Shown: positions 18,499 through 26,928, counted from the stretch's first letter. The stretch: 64,000 nucleotides of DNA from Rhodopirellula islandica (GCF_001027925.1 NZ_LECT01000007.1:326302-390301), one strand, 5' to 3'. A program made the numbers and translations. Notes: generated by a model not told the origin, from the letters alone.

Positions 18499-19122
18499 AT
18501 GACCATCCGCGTGCTTTGTTTCAGTGACCTGCATCGTGACCAGGATGCCGCCAAGCGACTGGTGGAACTTGCCGATCAAGCGGACTTGGTGTTGGGTGCC
18601 GGTGACTTTGCCAACCGGCACGAAGGTTTGTCTGATACGCTCGCTCTCCTGCAATCAATCACACAACCCACGGTGCTGGTTCCCGGCAACGGGGAGACGG
18701 TCGAAGAGCTGCGCGAGGCAACCGTGAATTGGAAGTCCGCGATGGTGCTGCACGGAGAAGGATGTGAGATCGAACTGCAGACGGGTTCCGTCCCGGTGTG
18801 GGGCGTGGGCGGGGGCATCCCCGTGACTCCGTTTGGTGACTGGAGCTACGACTTCGATGAAGAACAAGCCACGGAGATGCTGGCGGGGTGTCCCGAGGGA
18901 GCGATCTTGATCACGCATTCACCAGCCCTGGACACCGTTGATCACGACACTGCGGGACGTGTCCGCGGAAGCCAAGCCATTCGCGACGCGATCCTGGCGA
19001 AGAAGCCACGGTTCGCTGTTTGTGGTCACATTCACAGCGATTGGGAACGCCAGGTGACGTTGGGATCGACGCCGATCTTGAACGCTGGACCACGCGGGGT
19101 TTTCGTCGACGTCCCCAAGTAG
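18499..19122 (+). CDS. Calcineurin-like metallophosphoesterase
   Basis: A 207-residue protein with the metallophosphoesterase motifs in order: DLHRD (residues 10-14), GAGDFANRH (Asp36), GNGET in place of GNHE/D, ILITHSPALD, and CGHIHSDW. Such enzymes use two metal ions to cleave phosphomono- or diesters. The His normally in GNH(E/D) is a Gly here, as happens in YfcE-like phosphodiesterases that carry other residues at this site. No signal peptide, so cytoplasmic. The ATG at 18499 is at the start of the DLH strand, as is usual. The substrate cannot be told. Confidence 0.88.
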   Translation: MTIRVLCFSDLHRDQDAAKRLVELADQADLVLGAGDFANRHEGLSDTLALLQSITQPTVLVPGNGETVEELREATVNWKSAMVLHGEGCEIELQTGSVPVWGVGGGIPVTPFGDWSYDFDEEQATEMLAGCPEGAILITHSPALDTVDHDTAGRVRGSQAIRDAILAKKPRFAVCGHIHSDWERQVTLGSTPILNAGPRGVFVDVPK

Positions 19123-19130
19123 CACGTTGG

Positions 19131-19410
19131 TTTCAAGCGTTTGCGGGCGCGCGGCCGGATGTCGTCGCTCCGCGACTGGGCGCGTGTTGGGAGCGTTGGT
19201 GACCTTGGGTTGAAACCCAAGGCTGACGGCTTCCGTCGCTCCGCGACTGGTTTGTGGGGTGGTGTCGATCATCCAACCGCGGAGCGGTGACAGTTGATAG
19301 GCTCGGGTTTCAACCCGAGTTCGATGTGGCGGCACTGAACCGGACAAGCCGCGGAGCGGCGACAGGTGTTTGCGATTCGGGGCGTCCATCGTCGCTCCGC
19401 GATTTTGTGC
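19131..19410. repeat. Cluster of palindromic intergenic repeats
   Basis: The 296 bp between two converging genes is filled with short repeats. A cgtcgctccgcga word occurs at about 19162, 19234 and 19390, and its near-inverse ccgcggagcggygacag at about 19277 and 19350. Two perfect hairpins lie between: 9-bp arms at 19203-19222 (ccttgggtt/aacccaagg) and 8-bp arms at 19302-19319 (ctcgggtt/aacccgag). The two genes are convergent here, so the region may work as a bidirectional terminator. Confidence 0.75.
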
Positions 19411-19418
19411 GCAAGGTT

Positions 19419-20381
19419 TCATTGCCGGAGAAGCTGGAAAAGCATGCCTTGTTGTTTCTTGGCAAGTGCTTCCGTTTCACCGAGTGGTTGGGGCGGGTAG
19501 GTCTTTTCTCGCGTGTAGCCGATGTGGTTCATCCAGGCTTTCCAGCGAAGGTTGCGGATCGCATCGATCGATGCGAACACGGGATCCGCTTTCGCTTCCG
19601 CCAGCGTCGTGGTTGTGTCGGGGGACCCCAATGCCGATGCGATGGTTTGCGCCATCAACCAATGCCCTTCCTCGTTGGGGTGCACCTTGTCTTTTGAAAA
19701 TGGTTGGTCGCGTTCTTTCCTGGCGGCTCGCATCGCGGTGTGCAAGTCGATGACGGTGACGTCGGGGATGTCCAGTTCCATTTCCCAGCGTGCGTAGGCG
19801 CTGAGCACGGTGTCGTAATTGAACGAGTCGTCGGTGGGCTGGTAATCGTAGATGGGTGGTGTGACGAGATAGATCTTTTTCACACCAGCTTGCTTAGCTT
19901 GATCGATCATCTTGCGGATGCCGTTTTGGAATGCCGCGAATCGATCGTCGGAAAGCGGTTGGTAGATCCCGTCGTTCATTCCATAGCACGCGATCAAAAC
20001 GTCTGGCTTGACTTTGGTCAGCAAACGCTCGAATCGTTCGAACAAGCAGGGCCGTGGAAACTTGCCACCTGCGTGCCCGTTTTCACTCAGTCCCGAGACG
20101 GTTTCGCTGGACAAGCCCAGAGGGTAAATGTCGAAGCTGCGACCAGGCGACTGAGTGTGCAGTTGATACGACAAAAAGGAAACGTAGTGGCCGGCTTGTG
20201 TGATGCTGTCACCCACCACCGCAATTCGTGAGGTGGCCAGCAAATCAATGTCGGATTCGTCCGCAAAGATTGGCTTGGATGGGAAGCTGATCAGGAGCAA
20301 GCAAGCCGTGATGGCGGCAGTGAACCGGGGGAGTTGTTTGCGTTTGCTTGGAGCTGAAGTGACTGACCGACGGCTGGACAT
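19419..20381 (-). CDS. Exported SGNH/GDSL-type esterase
   Basis: A 320-residue exported hydrolase. The signal peptide spans about residues 14-35 (FTAAITACLLLISF...IFA). The SGNH blocks are visible: VVGDSITQAG (nucleophile Ser), then a Gly in the SETVSGLSENG region, ACYGMNDGIYQP (block III Asn) and DKVHPNEEGH (catalytic Asp/His). This is the type often used to deacetylate sugars or glycans. It is the last of a row with the TIM-barrel isomerase (49 bp upstream) and the dehydrogenase, all on the minus strand. The ATG at 20381 is chosen over a longer frame that runs into the previous gene. Confidence 0.88.
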   Translation of the reverse strand: MSSRRSVTSAPSKRKQLPRFTAAITACLLLISFPSKPIFADESDIDLLATSRIAVVGDSITQAGHYVSFLSYQLHTQSPGRSFDIYPLGLSSETVSGLSENGHAGGKFPRPCLFERFERLLTKVKPDVLIACYGMNDGIYQPLSDDRFAAFQNGIRKMIDQAKQAGVKKIYLVTPPIYDYQPTDDSFNYDTVLSAYARWEMELDIPDVTVIDLHTAMRAARKERDQPFSKDKVHPNEEGHWLMAQTIASALGSPDTTTTLAEAKADPVFASIDAIRNLRWKAWMNHIGYTREKTYPPQPLGETEALAKKQQGMLFQLLRQ

Positions 20382-20430
20382 GAGCGGCGTTCTTTCGGGG
20401 TGGGAAAATGAATGAAATGAAGTGGGGGAT

Positions 20431-21324
20431 TCAGTTGAATCCATTCCAGTGCTCGGCAATTTTGCCGCGCAAGAAATCAGCGCTGCGGCGAAGTTGGTCG
20501 ATGCCATCCACCCCGTCTTCGATGCTGATCCAGGAATCAAATCCTTTTGATTTCAATTCGCGGAAGATGGCATCATAGTCATTCAGGCCTTTGCCGATTT
20601 CGCCATGCCGAAGTCGTTGGGCGTAGCCGACCGATCCACCTTCTTCGGCACGCAAGTCCTCGAGCGTGCCTTCGATCAGGAAGCGATCGCTGGCGTGCAT
20701 GGTGACGACGCGGTGAGACACGCGACGAAGCAATTCCAGTGGATCGTCACCAGCCAAGAAGGCATTGCTGGGGTCGTAGTTGACGCCGAAATTCGGGTGA
20801 TCGATGGCATTCACCAGGTCACAAAACACGTCCATCGATTGAGCAAATTCAGGGTACTCCCAAAAGTCATCCTTGTAGTGATTCTCGAGTATCAGTGTGA
20901 TTCCACGATCGGCGGCATAGGGGAGGCACTGGGTGATGCAGTCGGCCGCCAAGCGGATGCCTTCGTCGGTCGACAGTTCCGGACGTCGTTGTCCGCTGAG
21001 CACTCGGCAGTAGCTGCCACCCAGCGTCTCCGTCATTTCGATCCAACGCATTTGCTGTTGAATCTGAGCGTCGCGGAAGGCTTGATCGGGGTGAGTGAAA
21101 TCGGGCGAGCAACACAGCATGGGAATGACCATCCCGAGGTCTTCGACTTGTTGGCGAAGCGAGGGCCAGTTGCTTTGGTTTTCCAGTTCAAGAAACCCGG
21201 CGTAGAACTCCAGGCCTTGCACATCCAGTGTCGACGCAAGCTCAAACCACTCGGCCAGCTTCATCAAACCGTCTTTGCACAACGCGGTCATGTAGGCTTT
21301 GGGAAACGCGGCCAGTTGAGGCAT
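20431..21324 (-). CDS. Sugar phosphate isomerase/epimerase-type TIM barrel
   Basis: A 297-residue AP-endonuclease-2-like TIM barrel (xylose-isomerase-like superfamily). Likely metal ligands are the Glu in LILENHYKDD, Asp in NYDPSNAF, His in VVTMHASDRF and Glu in WISIEDGVDG. No signal peptide, so cytoplasmic. Members isomerise or epimerise keto sugars, inosose or hydroxypyruvate. The ATG at 21324 (MPQLAAFPKAY) is the likely start; the open frame continues much further upstream without homology. The gene follows the dehydrogenase by 92 bp on the same strand; a dehydrogenase-isomerase pair suggests a sugar or cyclitol pathway. Confidence 0.87.
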   Translation of the reverse strand: MPQLAAFPKAYMTALCKDGLMKLAEWFELASTLDVQGLEFYAGFLELENQSNWPSLRQQVEDLGMVIPMLCCSPDFTHPDQAFRDAQIQQQMRWIEMTETLGGSYCRVLSGQRRPELSTDEGIRLAADCITQCLPYAADRGITLILENHYKDDFWEYPEFAQSMDVFCDLVNAIDHPNFGVNYDPSNAFLAGDDPLELLRRVSHRVVTMHASDRFLIEGTLEDLRAEEGGSVGYAQRLRHGEIGKGLNDYDAIFRELKSKGFDSWISIEDGVDGIDQLRRSADFLRGKIAEHWNGFN

Positions 21325-21416
21325 GGTAGAGACTGCTGTTTGTTGGAGGAAAGTGGCATCGGCTTCCAGCCTGTGGAGGTGTTCTTCAAAACGCTGGAAG
21401 TCTATGCCACGGGGGA

Positions 21417-22445
21417 TCAGATGGGTTGAAGGACTGATTTGACGACTTCGCCACGGTGCATTTTTTCGAAGGCGGTTTGCCACTGGTCGATGGGCCAGAT
21501 CCCGCCGATGATCGGTTGAACGTTCAGTTGTCCGCTGGTGAGCAGTGCCAAGACGCGTTCCCAGATGGGCCAGTTGTGGCTGAAGCTTCCTTGCAAGGTC
21601 ACATTCTTTTGAACCAGTGGATCCAGGTTGTAGCCGAGCGGTTGCGGGCCCCAGCCGACTTTGCTGATCCATCCCGCTGGTCGCACAACTTGCATGGCGA
21701 TCTCCAGCGTGGCACTGGATCCGGCCGCATCGATCACGCCGTCGCATCCCAGTCCATCACGTTCGTTGGCCCATCCGGATGGATCACCGACAATGCCTTG
21801 GCAACCGTAATGTTCCACCGCGATGTTGAGTCGGTGGCAATCGGATTCCAGCCCGACCAAAGCCACCTCGGCACCGCACAGTCGGGCCATGGCGGCACAT
21901 AGGATGCCGATCGTGCCGGGACCCATCACGACAACTCGATCGCCCGGTTCAATGCGTGCGTTGCGAACGACTGCGTTGTAAGCGACGCAGCACGGTTCGG
22001 TCAGACAAGCGTGTTCGAACGCGAGTGAGTCGGGGACACGATGCAGAATGCGGGAAGGAACGCGAACATAGCGAGTCATTGCCCCGTCAACGCCGTAGCC
22101 GAACCCCTTTCGTGTGGGGTCCAAGTTGTAGAGGCCACGCCGTGACATCGGGTTGTTGGAATCGATGATCGCGGCCGTTTCGCTGACCACGCGATCACCC
22201 TCTTTCCAGCCCTCCACGTCGTTTCCGATCTCCGCGACGTGGCCACCAAATTCATGGCCGAGAACCACGGGGTAGTTCACCGGCCAAGAATGATGGGCGG
22301 TCCACTGATGGAGATCGCTGCCGCAGACGCCGACGTGGGAGACTTCCAGCAAGACATCTTGCGGGCCGATCTCGGGGCGATCGACTTCGCGAATTTCAAC
22401 GGAGTTCGGTTCGGGAGCGTAGTTCACTACCGCGGCGGATTGCAT
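21417..22445 (-). CDS. Zinc-type alcohol/polyol dehydrogenase without the structural zinc lobe
   Basis: A 342-residue medium-chain dehydrogenase. Catalytic zinc ligands are Cys41 (VCGSDLH) and His64-Glu65 (GHEFGGHV). The NAD(P) fold has VVVMGPGTIGILCAAMARLCGA. In sorbitol and threonine dehydrogenases four cysteines follow to bind a structural zinc; here the same stretch (roughly residues 80-120, SETAAIIDSNNPMSRRGLYNL) has none, although the NL that follows the lobe is kept. It probably oxidises a sugar, polyol or hydroxy acid. The ATG at 22445 starts at the first beta strand. The gene is followed by the isomerase and the SGNH hydrolase. Confidence 0.9.
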   Translation of the reverse strand: MQSAAVVNYAPEPNSVEIREVDRPEIGPQDVLLEVSHVGVCGSDLHQWTAHHSWPVNYPVVLGHEFGGHVAEIGNDVEGWKEGDRVVSETAAIIDSNNPMSRRGLYNLDPTRKGFGYGVDGAMTRYVRVPSRILHRVPDSLAFEHACLTEPCCVAYNAVVRNARIEPGDRVVVMGPGTIGILCAAMARLCGAEVALVGLESDCHRLNIAVEHYGCQGIVGDPSGWANERDGLGCDGVIDAAGSSATLEIAMQVVRPAGWISKVGWGPQPLGYNLDPLVQKNVTLQGSFSHNWPIWERVLALLTSGQLNVQPIIGGIWPIDQWQTAFEKMHRGEVVKSVLQPI

Positions 22446-22530
22446 CTTTTTGCCTGTTGATTGTCGAAGTGAAAAAGAGTCGGAACGTCTGATAATCCGA
22501 GAGCAGTCGCGAGGAGTTCGGGGCAACTCC

Positions 22531-22560
22531 GTCCCTCGCTCACGCTGCGGGTTATGACAG
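22531..22560 (-). repeat. Dispersed planctomycete repeat word (translates as ITRSVSEG)
   Basis: A sequence cctcgctcacgctgcgggtt with flanks which, read on the minus strand in one frame, gives ITRSVSEGR. I know this peptide from many spurious planctomycete annotations, so it is a dispersed non-coding repeat, not a gene. It stands in the 249-bp gap between the dehydrogenase and the hexulose-phosphate-like gene. Confidence 0.5.
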
Positions 22561-22579
22561 AGAGCTTGTTGGCGCTGTG

Positions 22580-22696
22580 AAGCAGGAATGATTGGGGTTC
22601 ACCCTGTGAGCCGTTTGGGCGTTGACCCCGGTTGCGAGTGAAAACCGTGGCTAACGCCAACGGCTCACATACCCGATGACACCTGCGTACCTGCTT
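22580..22696. repeat. Degenerate copy of the 127-bp miniature element
   Basis: Both ends read AAGCAGG inward (left 22580, right end at 22696), and both arms go on as tgtgagccgtttgggcgtt-like sequence, so this copy is close to a fold-back of one half of the element at 60549-60675. The right end gives two of the three bases of the TAA stop codon of the hexulose-phosphate-like gene. Confidence 0.6.
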
Positions 22697-23387
22697 AGAC
22701 GACGTTTTGCGCGTGCACGGCTTCGCAGATCATTCGCAGGGAGGATTCCAGGTCACCATCGGCGGTGCGAAAGGCGTCGGCGTCGATGGTCAGAGGCGCG
22801 CCCAGGACCACCAAAGGGGCACCGTACTTGGGGCACTCGATGGCTTGTTCGATCGACAAACCTCCGACGGCTTGGACGGGAACCTTCACCGCCTGAACCA
22901 CTTCACGCAATTGATCCAGCGGGCTGGGCATTCGGTCGCCGCGAGCCGCGATGCCTCGTCGTTCGTCGTACCCAATGTGGTGGATGACAAAACCGCACCC
23001 CAGGTCTTCCAGTCGTTTGGCACCGGCGACCATGTCTTCGCTGACCATGTTGTCGCCCATGACTTGGCAACCGAAGTCGGCCCCCGCTTGGACGACGCAG
23101 CGAATGGTTTCTTCGTGAGCCCGAGCCATGACAACGACGTGGGTGGCGCCGGCATTCGCCATCATCTCGGCTTCCAAGTACCCGCCGTCCATTGTTTTGA
23201 GGTCGGCAACGATCGGCGTTTTCGGGAACGCGGCACGAAGTTCTCGGACGCCGTGCAAGCCTTCTGCCAAGATCAACGGGGTTCCCGCCTCCAGCCAATC
23301 CACCCCCGCACGCATTGCCAGTTCGGCAGTTTCAAGGGCTTCATCAATGTTGGTCAGGTCCAACGAAATCTGAACGATCGGACGCAT
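22695..23387 (-). CDS. Hexulose-6-phosphate synthase / OMP decarboxylase-superfamily protein
   Basis: A 230-residue TIM barrel of the HUMPS/OMPDC superfamily. LDLTNIDEALE (Asp10) and the D-x-K-x-x-D motif (ADLKTMDGGY, Asp62, Lys64, Asp67) are the phosphosugar and metal-site residues of 3-hexulose-6-phosphate synthase and 3-keto-L-gulonate-6-phosphate decarboxylase. VQAVGGLSIEQA is the usual phosphate-binding loop. Length fits (about 210-230). Which of the two reactions it does cannot be told; a formaldehyde-handling or keto-sugar route are both possible. It stands between two copies of a miniature element. The start at 23387 is at the first beta strand; a longer frame runs into repeat DNA. 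Confidence 0.85.
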   Translation of the reverse strand: MRPIVQISLDLTNIDEALETAELAMRAGVDWLEAGTPLILAEGLHGVRELRAAFPKTPIVADLKTMDGGYLEAEMMANAGATHVVVMARAHEETIRCVVQAGADFGCQVMGDNMVSEDMVAGAKRLEDLGCGFVIHHIGYDERRGIAARGDRMPSPLDQLREVVQAVKVPVQAVGGLSIEQAIECPKYGAPLVVLGAPLTIDADAFRTADGDLESSLRMICEAVHAQNVV

Positions 23388-23474
23388 CGGGCGGCCTCTG
23401 CAGGTGGGAAGGAAGGCGGGGTTCAGGCGGGAGGCCCGAATTGTATCGCATTCCAAACGTCCAGGAGTGTTGCT

Positions 23475-23922
23475 AAGCAGGTAGGCAGGAATGATCGGGC
23501 AGAACCATGTGAGCGTTCGCTTGGGCTGCGAAACGTTTGGTGTTGACGCTCCGATCGCGGATGCCACTTTTCTTCCAGCTCCTGCCTTTCTTCATCCCGG
23601 GAGGGATGTCAGATGGTAGCCGGGGGTCGCTGCGTAGCAGCGTACCCCCGGAAAACGAGCGTCCCCCAAAATACTCTCCATCCCGCCGTGGCCGATGGCC
23701 ACGGCGGGATGGAGAGTGGCGACGCGGGCTACAGTACGTCGGTGACGCGATCGCTTACCGACGGCTACCATCTGACATCCCTACCGGGATGAAAACGTGT
23801 GCAAACGAATGCGTTCCATAACACCAAACATTTCGCAGCCCAGCGTTCGCCCAGCTTGCACGTGGGAACAGTGGCGTCTGCCAAAAGAGTTCAAATGCCG
23901 AAAGACTCTTGCCGACCTGTTT
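23475..23922. repeat. Interrupted copy of the 127-bp miniature element
   Basis: The left end AAGCAGGTAGGCAGGA (23475-23490) and right end TCTTGCCGACCTGTTT (23907-23922) match the perfect terminal repeats of the element at 60549-60675 at 13 of 16 places between the two ends. The sequence next to each end is also shared (left aatgatcgggca..catgtgag; right cacgtggga...aaaagagt.caaatg). The middle is split by the 322-bp element at 23521-23842; without it and one target repeat, about 118 bp remain. Confidence 0.8.
23521..23842. mobile_element. 322-bp MITE-like element with target-site duplication
   Basis: Terminal inverted repeats of 23 bp at 23522-23544 and 23820-23842 match at 22 places (starting TGGGCTGCGAAA). 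An 8-bp direct repeat GCGTTCGC flanks them at 23513-23520 and 23843-23850, and this 8-mer is present once in the unbroken copy of the host repeat. Inside are a second pair of inverted arms (23593-23622 and 23762-23791, with small gaps) and a 21-bp perfect hairpin with a 3-nt loop at 23673-23717. It has no coding capacity, so it must depend on a transposase elsewhere. Confidence 0.8.
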
Positions 23923-24022
23923 CATCCCAAGCTTTCATGCTGCAGGCGATGCTCGTCTTTCGAGCATCTGGTTCCGATGCGGCCGCATGTTTGCCAGCCG
24001 GATCGTGCAAGTCCACACGACG

Positions 24023-25411
24023 CTACCGCGAAATTTGCTGGGCGATCGGTTGGCCGGTGGCATCCAGCAGTGGTGGTTCGTCGACTCCCGCCATCGCCTC
24101 GGTGATGCGTTGATGAAGCTCTTTCATTGCGGCTCGATCTTGCTCGGTGGCATGATCCAGATCGATCGCGATCTCTTCGAGCGGGCGATCTGTTAACCGA
24201 AACAGACGGCCATCGCGAAAGACCTTGTGGGTTCGGTTGAGTGCGAACACTTCGCGAGTGAACTGCGATTTGTCTTCGCCGGGACGAGGGTCGTACCAAA
24301 AGAACAGGGACTCTTTTTTCGGACCTTCTTGGCCGAACAATTCCGGGGCGAAGCTGATGCCGTCCATCGTTGGGTCTTCCGGCACTTCGCCGCCCGCCAA
24401 CTCAATCAGCGTTGGATAGAAATCCGATGCATCGATCAGCTTGTCACTCACGGCCGGTTGGATGTGGCCTGGCCAGGACACGATCAACGGTACGTGGATG
24501 CCGGTTTGCTTGGTCAGCCCCTTGCCACCTCGGATGGACCGTCCATCGGAAAGCTTGGAGACCACTTTCAGGTGCGTTCCGTTGTCGCCGTAAAAAATGA
24601 CGATTGTGTTGTCTCTTAAACCATTGGCCTGCAGCCCTTGGATCAAGTTCCCAACCGCAACGTCCATGTACTCGACCATGTCCTTGAAGTACTTCAGTTG
24701 CTCCACGACTGGTTGGGATGGATCCCAGTCGTCGCTGATTGGCGTGGGGACAAACGGCCAGTGAGGCAGAGCCATGGGGTAATAGACAAACGCCGGTTCG
24801 TTGCGATCTTGCTTGAGGAAGTCGATTGTCTTTTCCACCCAGACATCCTCGCCAAATTGGCCAGGGTAGGTTTTCAGTTCACCGCCCTGCCCTGCTTCGC
24901 CCTCCAGCATCGTTGGGTTGGCGTAACGCGATCCTTTGTCTTCCGTGTGCAAGGCGTGGTACAGAGCGTATTGGTCAAAGCCTGCGTCTTGGGGATGCAT
25001 TCCGGTTCCGCGCCGGTCTTCTGCGCCGGGGTATCCGGGTGGGTCGTAGGATTGCAATTGCCACTTGCCAAAGATTGCCGTGGCGTAACCCTCCTCCTTC
25101 ATTCGGTGACCAAACGTCTTCAAGTTAGGATCGAGGATTCCAAATGTCTTCCAGTTGCGATGGTTGTACTTGCCCGACATCAATTGAACTCGAGTCGGGG
25201 TGCACAGCGGTTGCGAATACGCGTGCGTGAACCGGACGCCACCGCTGGCCAATTGATCCAGGGCAGGCGTGTCATAGGAGACTCCTCCGTAGCAACCCAA
25301 TCCCTCGATGCCGATGTCGTCGGCCATGATCAGCACGATGTTGGGCCGTGAATCGTCGGCGGACGAAACGGTCAGCGGAAGGCAACCAAGCAAGATCAGG
25401 AGAAAACGCAT
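24023..25411 (-). CDS. Exported sulfatase (Cys-type, arylsulfatase family S1)
   Basis: A 462-residue sulfatase with a signal peptide (residues 1-17). The metal-site Asp31-Asp32 is in VLIMADDIG. The formylglycine motif is Cys70-Thr-Pro-Thr-Arg74, followed by VQLMSGKYNHRN. Later parts include FGKWQLQ, VFYYPMALPHWPF, IVIFYGDNGTH and KGLTKQTGIHVPLIVSWPG, all usual for the family. Length is typical for the shorter S1 enzymes. The mature enzyme would act in the periplasm on sulfate esters of polysaccharides after conversion of Cys70 by a formylglycine-generating enzyme not in this window. It is alone, ending 100 bp from the interrupted miniature element, with the SYLF gene 58 bp upstream on the same strand. 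Confidence 0.95.
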   Translation of the reverse strand: MRFLLILLGCLPLTVSSADDSRPNIVLIMADDIGIEGLGCYGGVSYDTPALDQLASGGVRFTHAYSQPLCTPTRVQLMSGKYNHRNWKTFGILDPNLKTFGHRMKEEGYATAIFGKWQLQSYDPPGYPGAEDRRGTGMHPQDAGFDQYALYHALHTEDKGSRYANPTMLEGEAGQGGELKTYPGQFGEDVWVEKTIDFLKQDRNEPAFVYYPMALPHWPFVPTPISDDWDPSQPVVEQLKYFKDMVEYMDVAVGNLIQGLQANGLRDNTIVIFYGDNGTHLKVVSKLSDGRSIRGGKGLTKQTGIHVPLIVSWPGHIQPAVSDKLIDASDFYPTLIELAGGEVPEDPTMDGISFAPELFGQEGPKKESLFFWYDPRPGEDKSQFTREVFALNRTHKVFRDGRLFRLTDRPLEEIAIDLDHATEQDRAAMKELHQRITEAMAGVDEPPLLDATGQPIAQQISR

Positions 25412-25469
25412 TCGACAATTCGTTCAGGCGTGCAGAGTTGGGGGAGGAGCAGGACAGGTCCAGAGACGA

Positions 25470-26522
25470 TCAACGATTGCTCGGCGGAGGCGGCAGCTGG
25501 ATCGTTTGAGCGTTGGGGGTCAGCGCGTGTTGGTAGTACTTGAGCAGGCTGTAGACGGATTGGAATTCCGGACGTGCCGACAAGGATGCGTATTGCGGGT
25601 CGTTTGCCACTTGGTCATAGCGTGCAACGGCCGCTGCCAGCGCCTGCGGATCCGGGGCTTGGTTGGGATTGGCTGACAGCGGCAGTGCCAAGTGCGCTGT
25701 CCATTGGGGATCCAGCAGTTTGAACAGCTCAGGAGCGATTTGCAGCAACTGGTCCTGCAGCACGGCGGGACGATCACTTCGGTATTGTTGAGCGAACTGC
25801 GATTGTGGTTCCGGAGGCGTGACCTGGGCTTGTTGACCAGCGTAACGGGCAACGGCCTGCGTCAATTGGGCTGCCGAGGTGGGGATGACCACCGGTTGGC
25901 CTGGGGCGGGGCTTTGGTAGTACATGCCGGTTGCGACTTGATCGACCCGCACGACGGTTCCGTCGATCGAGACGCCCGCGAACAGGCCGCGGCTTCGAGA
26001 GTAGGTGTAGATTTCCGCTTGCAGTTGGCCGTCGGTTGCCACGGCGGCTTGACGTCCGACCGGGCCCGCTGCCGCTGATGCGTCACCGCCCAGCGTGAGT
26101 TTGCCTGACAAGATCCCTTGCACACTGCGCGCCGTTTTGAAGACCAGGATGATGTCCGAGGCTTGCACGCCGACTTGCCAACCGACATTGCCACCCGTCA
26201 AGGTGATGAAAACCGGGGCATGCCACGTGCCATCGGGATCACGGATAAAGAGCAATCCTTTTCCATGTCGCGCCCCAACGATGAAGCTGCCTTTGATCAC
26301 GTTGGGGACGATGGCGACCCCGTGACAATCTTGCAACATCTGAGCCGGGATTTGGCTCAGCGGCGTGGACATGGTTTCATTCAAGACCGCGGTCGCTGAT
26401 TGGACCGTTTGTTCTTCGACAACCTGGGCCGAGACGGGCTGCGTCCATCCCAGCAGGATGATTGCGGTCGTCATCGCAATGCGCCGAGCGAAGCGAAATT
26501 GCGGTTGGTGAGAGAGCTCCAT
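25470..26522 (-). CDS. Exported SYLF (YSC84-like) lipid-binding-type protein
   Basis: A 350-residue exported protein. The signal is in residues 11-32 (ARRIAMTTAIILLGWTQPVSAQ). Residues about 40-210 form a SYLF domain: LSQIPAQMLQDCHGVAIVPNVIKGSFIVGARHGKGLLF, the IRDPDG..W.APVFITLTGGNVGWQVG block and the RGLFAGVSIDG motif. The last third is a Gln/Pro/Ala-rich helical extension with no domain I know, ending in PPPPSNR. SYLF domains bind phosphoinositides in eukaryotes; their role in bacteria is not settled. The start is the ATG at 26522; two nearby earlier starts are possible. It may share a transcript with the sulfatase. Confidence 0.88.
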   Translation of the reverse strand: MELSHQPQFRFARRIAMTTAIILLGWTQPVSAQVVEEQTVQSATAVLNETMSTPLSQIPAQMLQDCHGVAIVPNVIKGSFIVGARHGKGLLFIRDPDGTWHAPVFITLTGGNVGWQVGVQASDIILVFKTARSVQGILSGKLTLGGDASAAAGPVGRQAAVATDGQLQAEIYTYSRSRGLFAGVSIDGTVVRVDQVATGMYYQSPAPGQPVVIPTSAAQLTQAVARYAGQQAQVTPPEPQSQFAQQYRSDRPAVLQDQLLQIAPELFKLLDPQWTAHLALPLSANPNQAPDPQALAAAVARYDQVANDPQYASLSARPEFQSVYSLLKYYQHALTPNAQTIQLPPPPSNR

Positions 26523-26928
26523 CGTGCACATTCCTTGGGGTGAAAGCGTTCTCATTCGCAAACGCTGGTTCGGGTGACGGTTGGGGCGGCCGTGGTCGAT
26601 GAAGGCATCGCAGTGGCAGCGTCAAAATCCCCTGCCATTGTGGGGCCCAAGGGGCGTGGAGGCTACTCCATCTGCCCTCCCCTGCCCTGCGATTCGGAAA
26701 GAATGTGAAGCGTTGGCAATCGATCGAAGTTTGATTGGCGACGACGACACCTTGTAGAGAAATTGCTTCCCAGGTTTTCGAAACGGTGCTTGGGTCGGTT
26801 GGATAGACGCTCACAAAGTGCGAAGATGCGGTTCGAAGCCGCCAGGAAACGCCGGATGCATCCACTTTGGCAAGGTCAGCTTGCTCCTGTGCATTGGCGA
26901 ACAAAGTTCACGACAAAGGAAATGAAAG
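26523..26928. other. Divergent intergenic region
   Basis: No supported gene. A frame on the minus strand reaches in from the SYLF gene but has no domain. A C-rich tract, ctgccctcccctgccctgc, is at about 26670-26688; similar tracts lie just before the genes at 27700 and 57336. Promoters for both diverging genes should be here, but no clear -35/-10 pair was seen. Confidence 0.45.

Noticed and set aside
23797-24113. Two overlapping frames of about 100 codons and a similar one at 60504-60725 (CTWEQxRxPKExKC)
   Set aside because: The shared peptide comes from the 127-bp miniature element read in the same frame, not from a gene family.
26377-26904. A 175-codon minus-strand frame over the start of the SYLF gene
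   Set aside because: It overlaps the SYLF signal peptide in another frame and has no domain.
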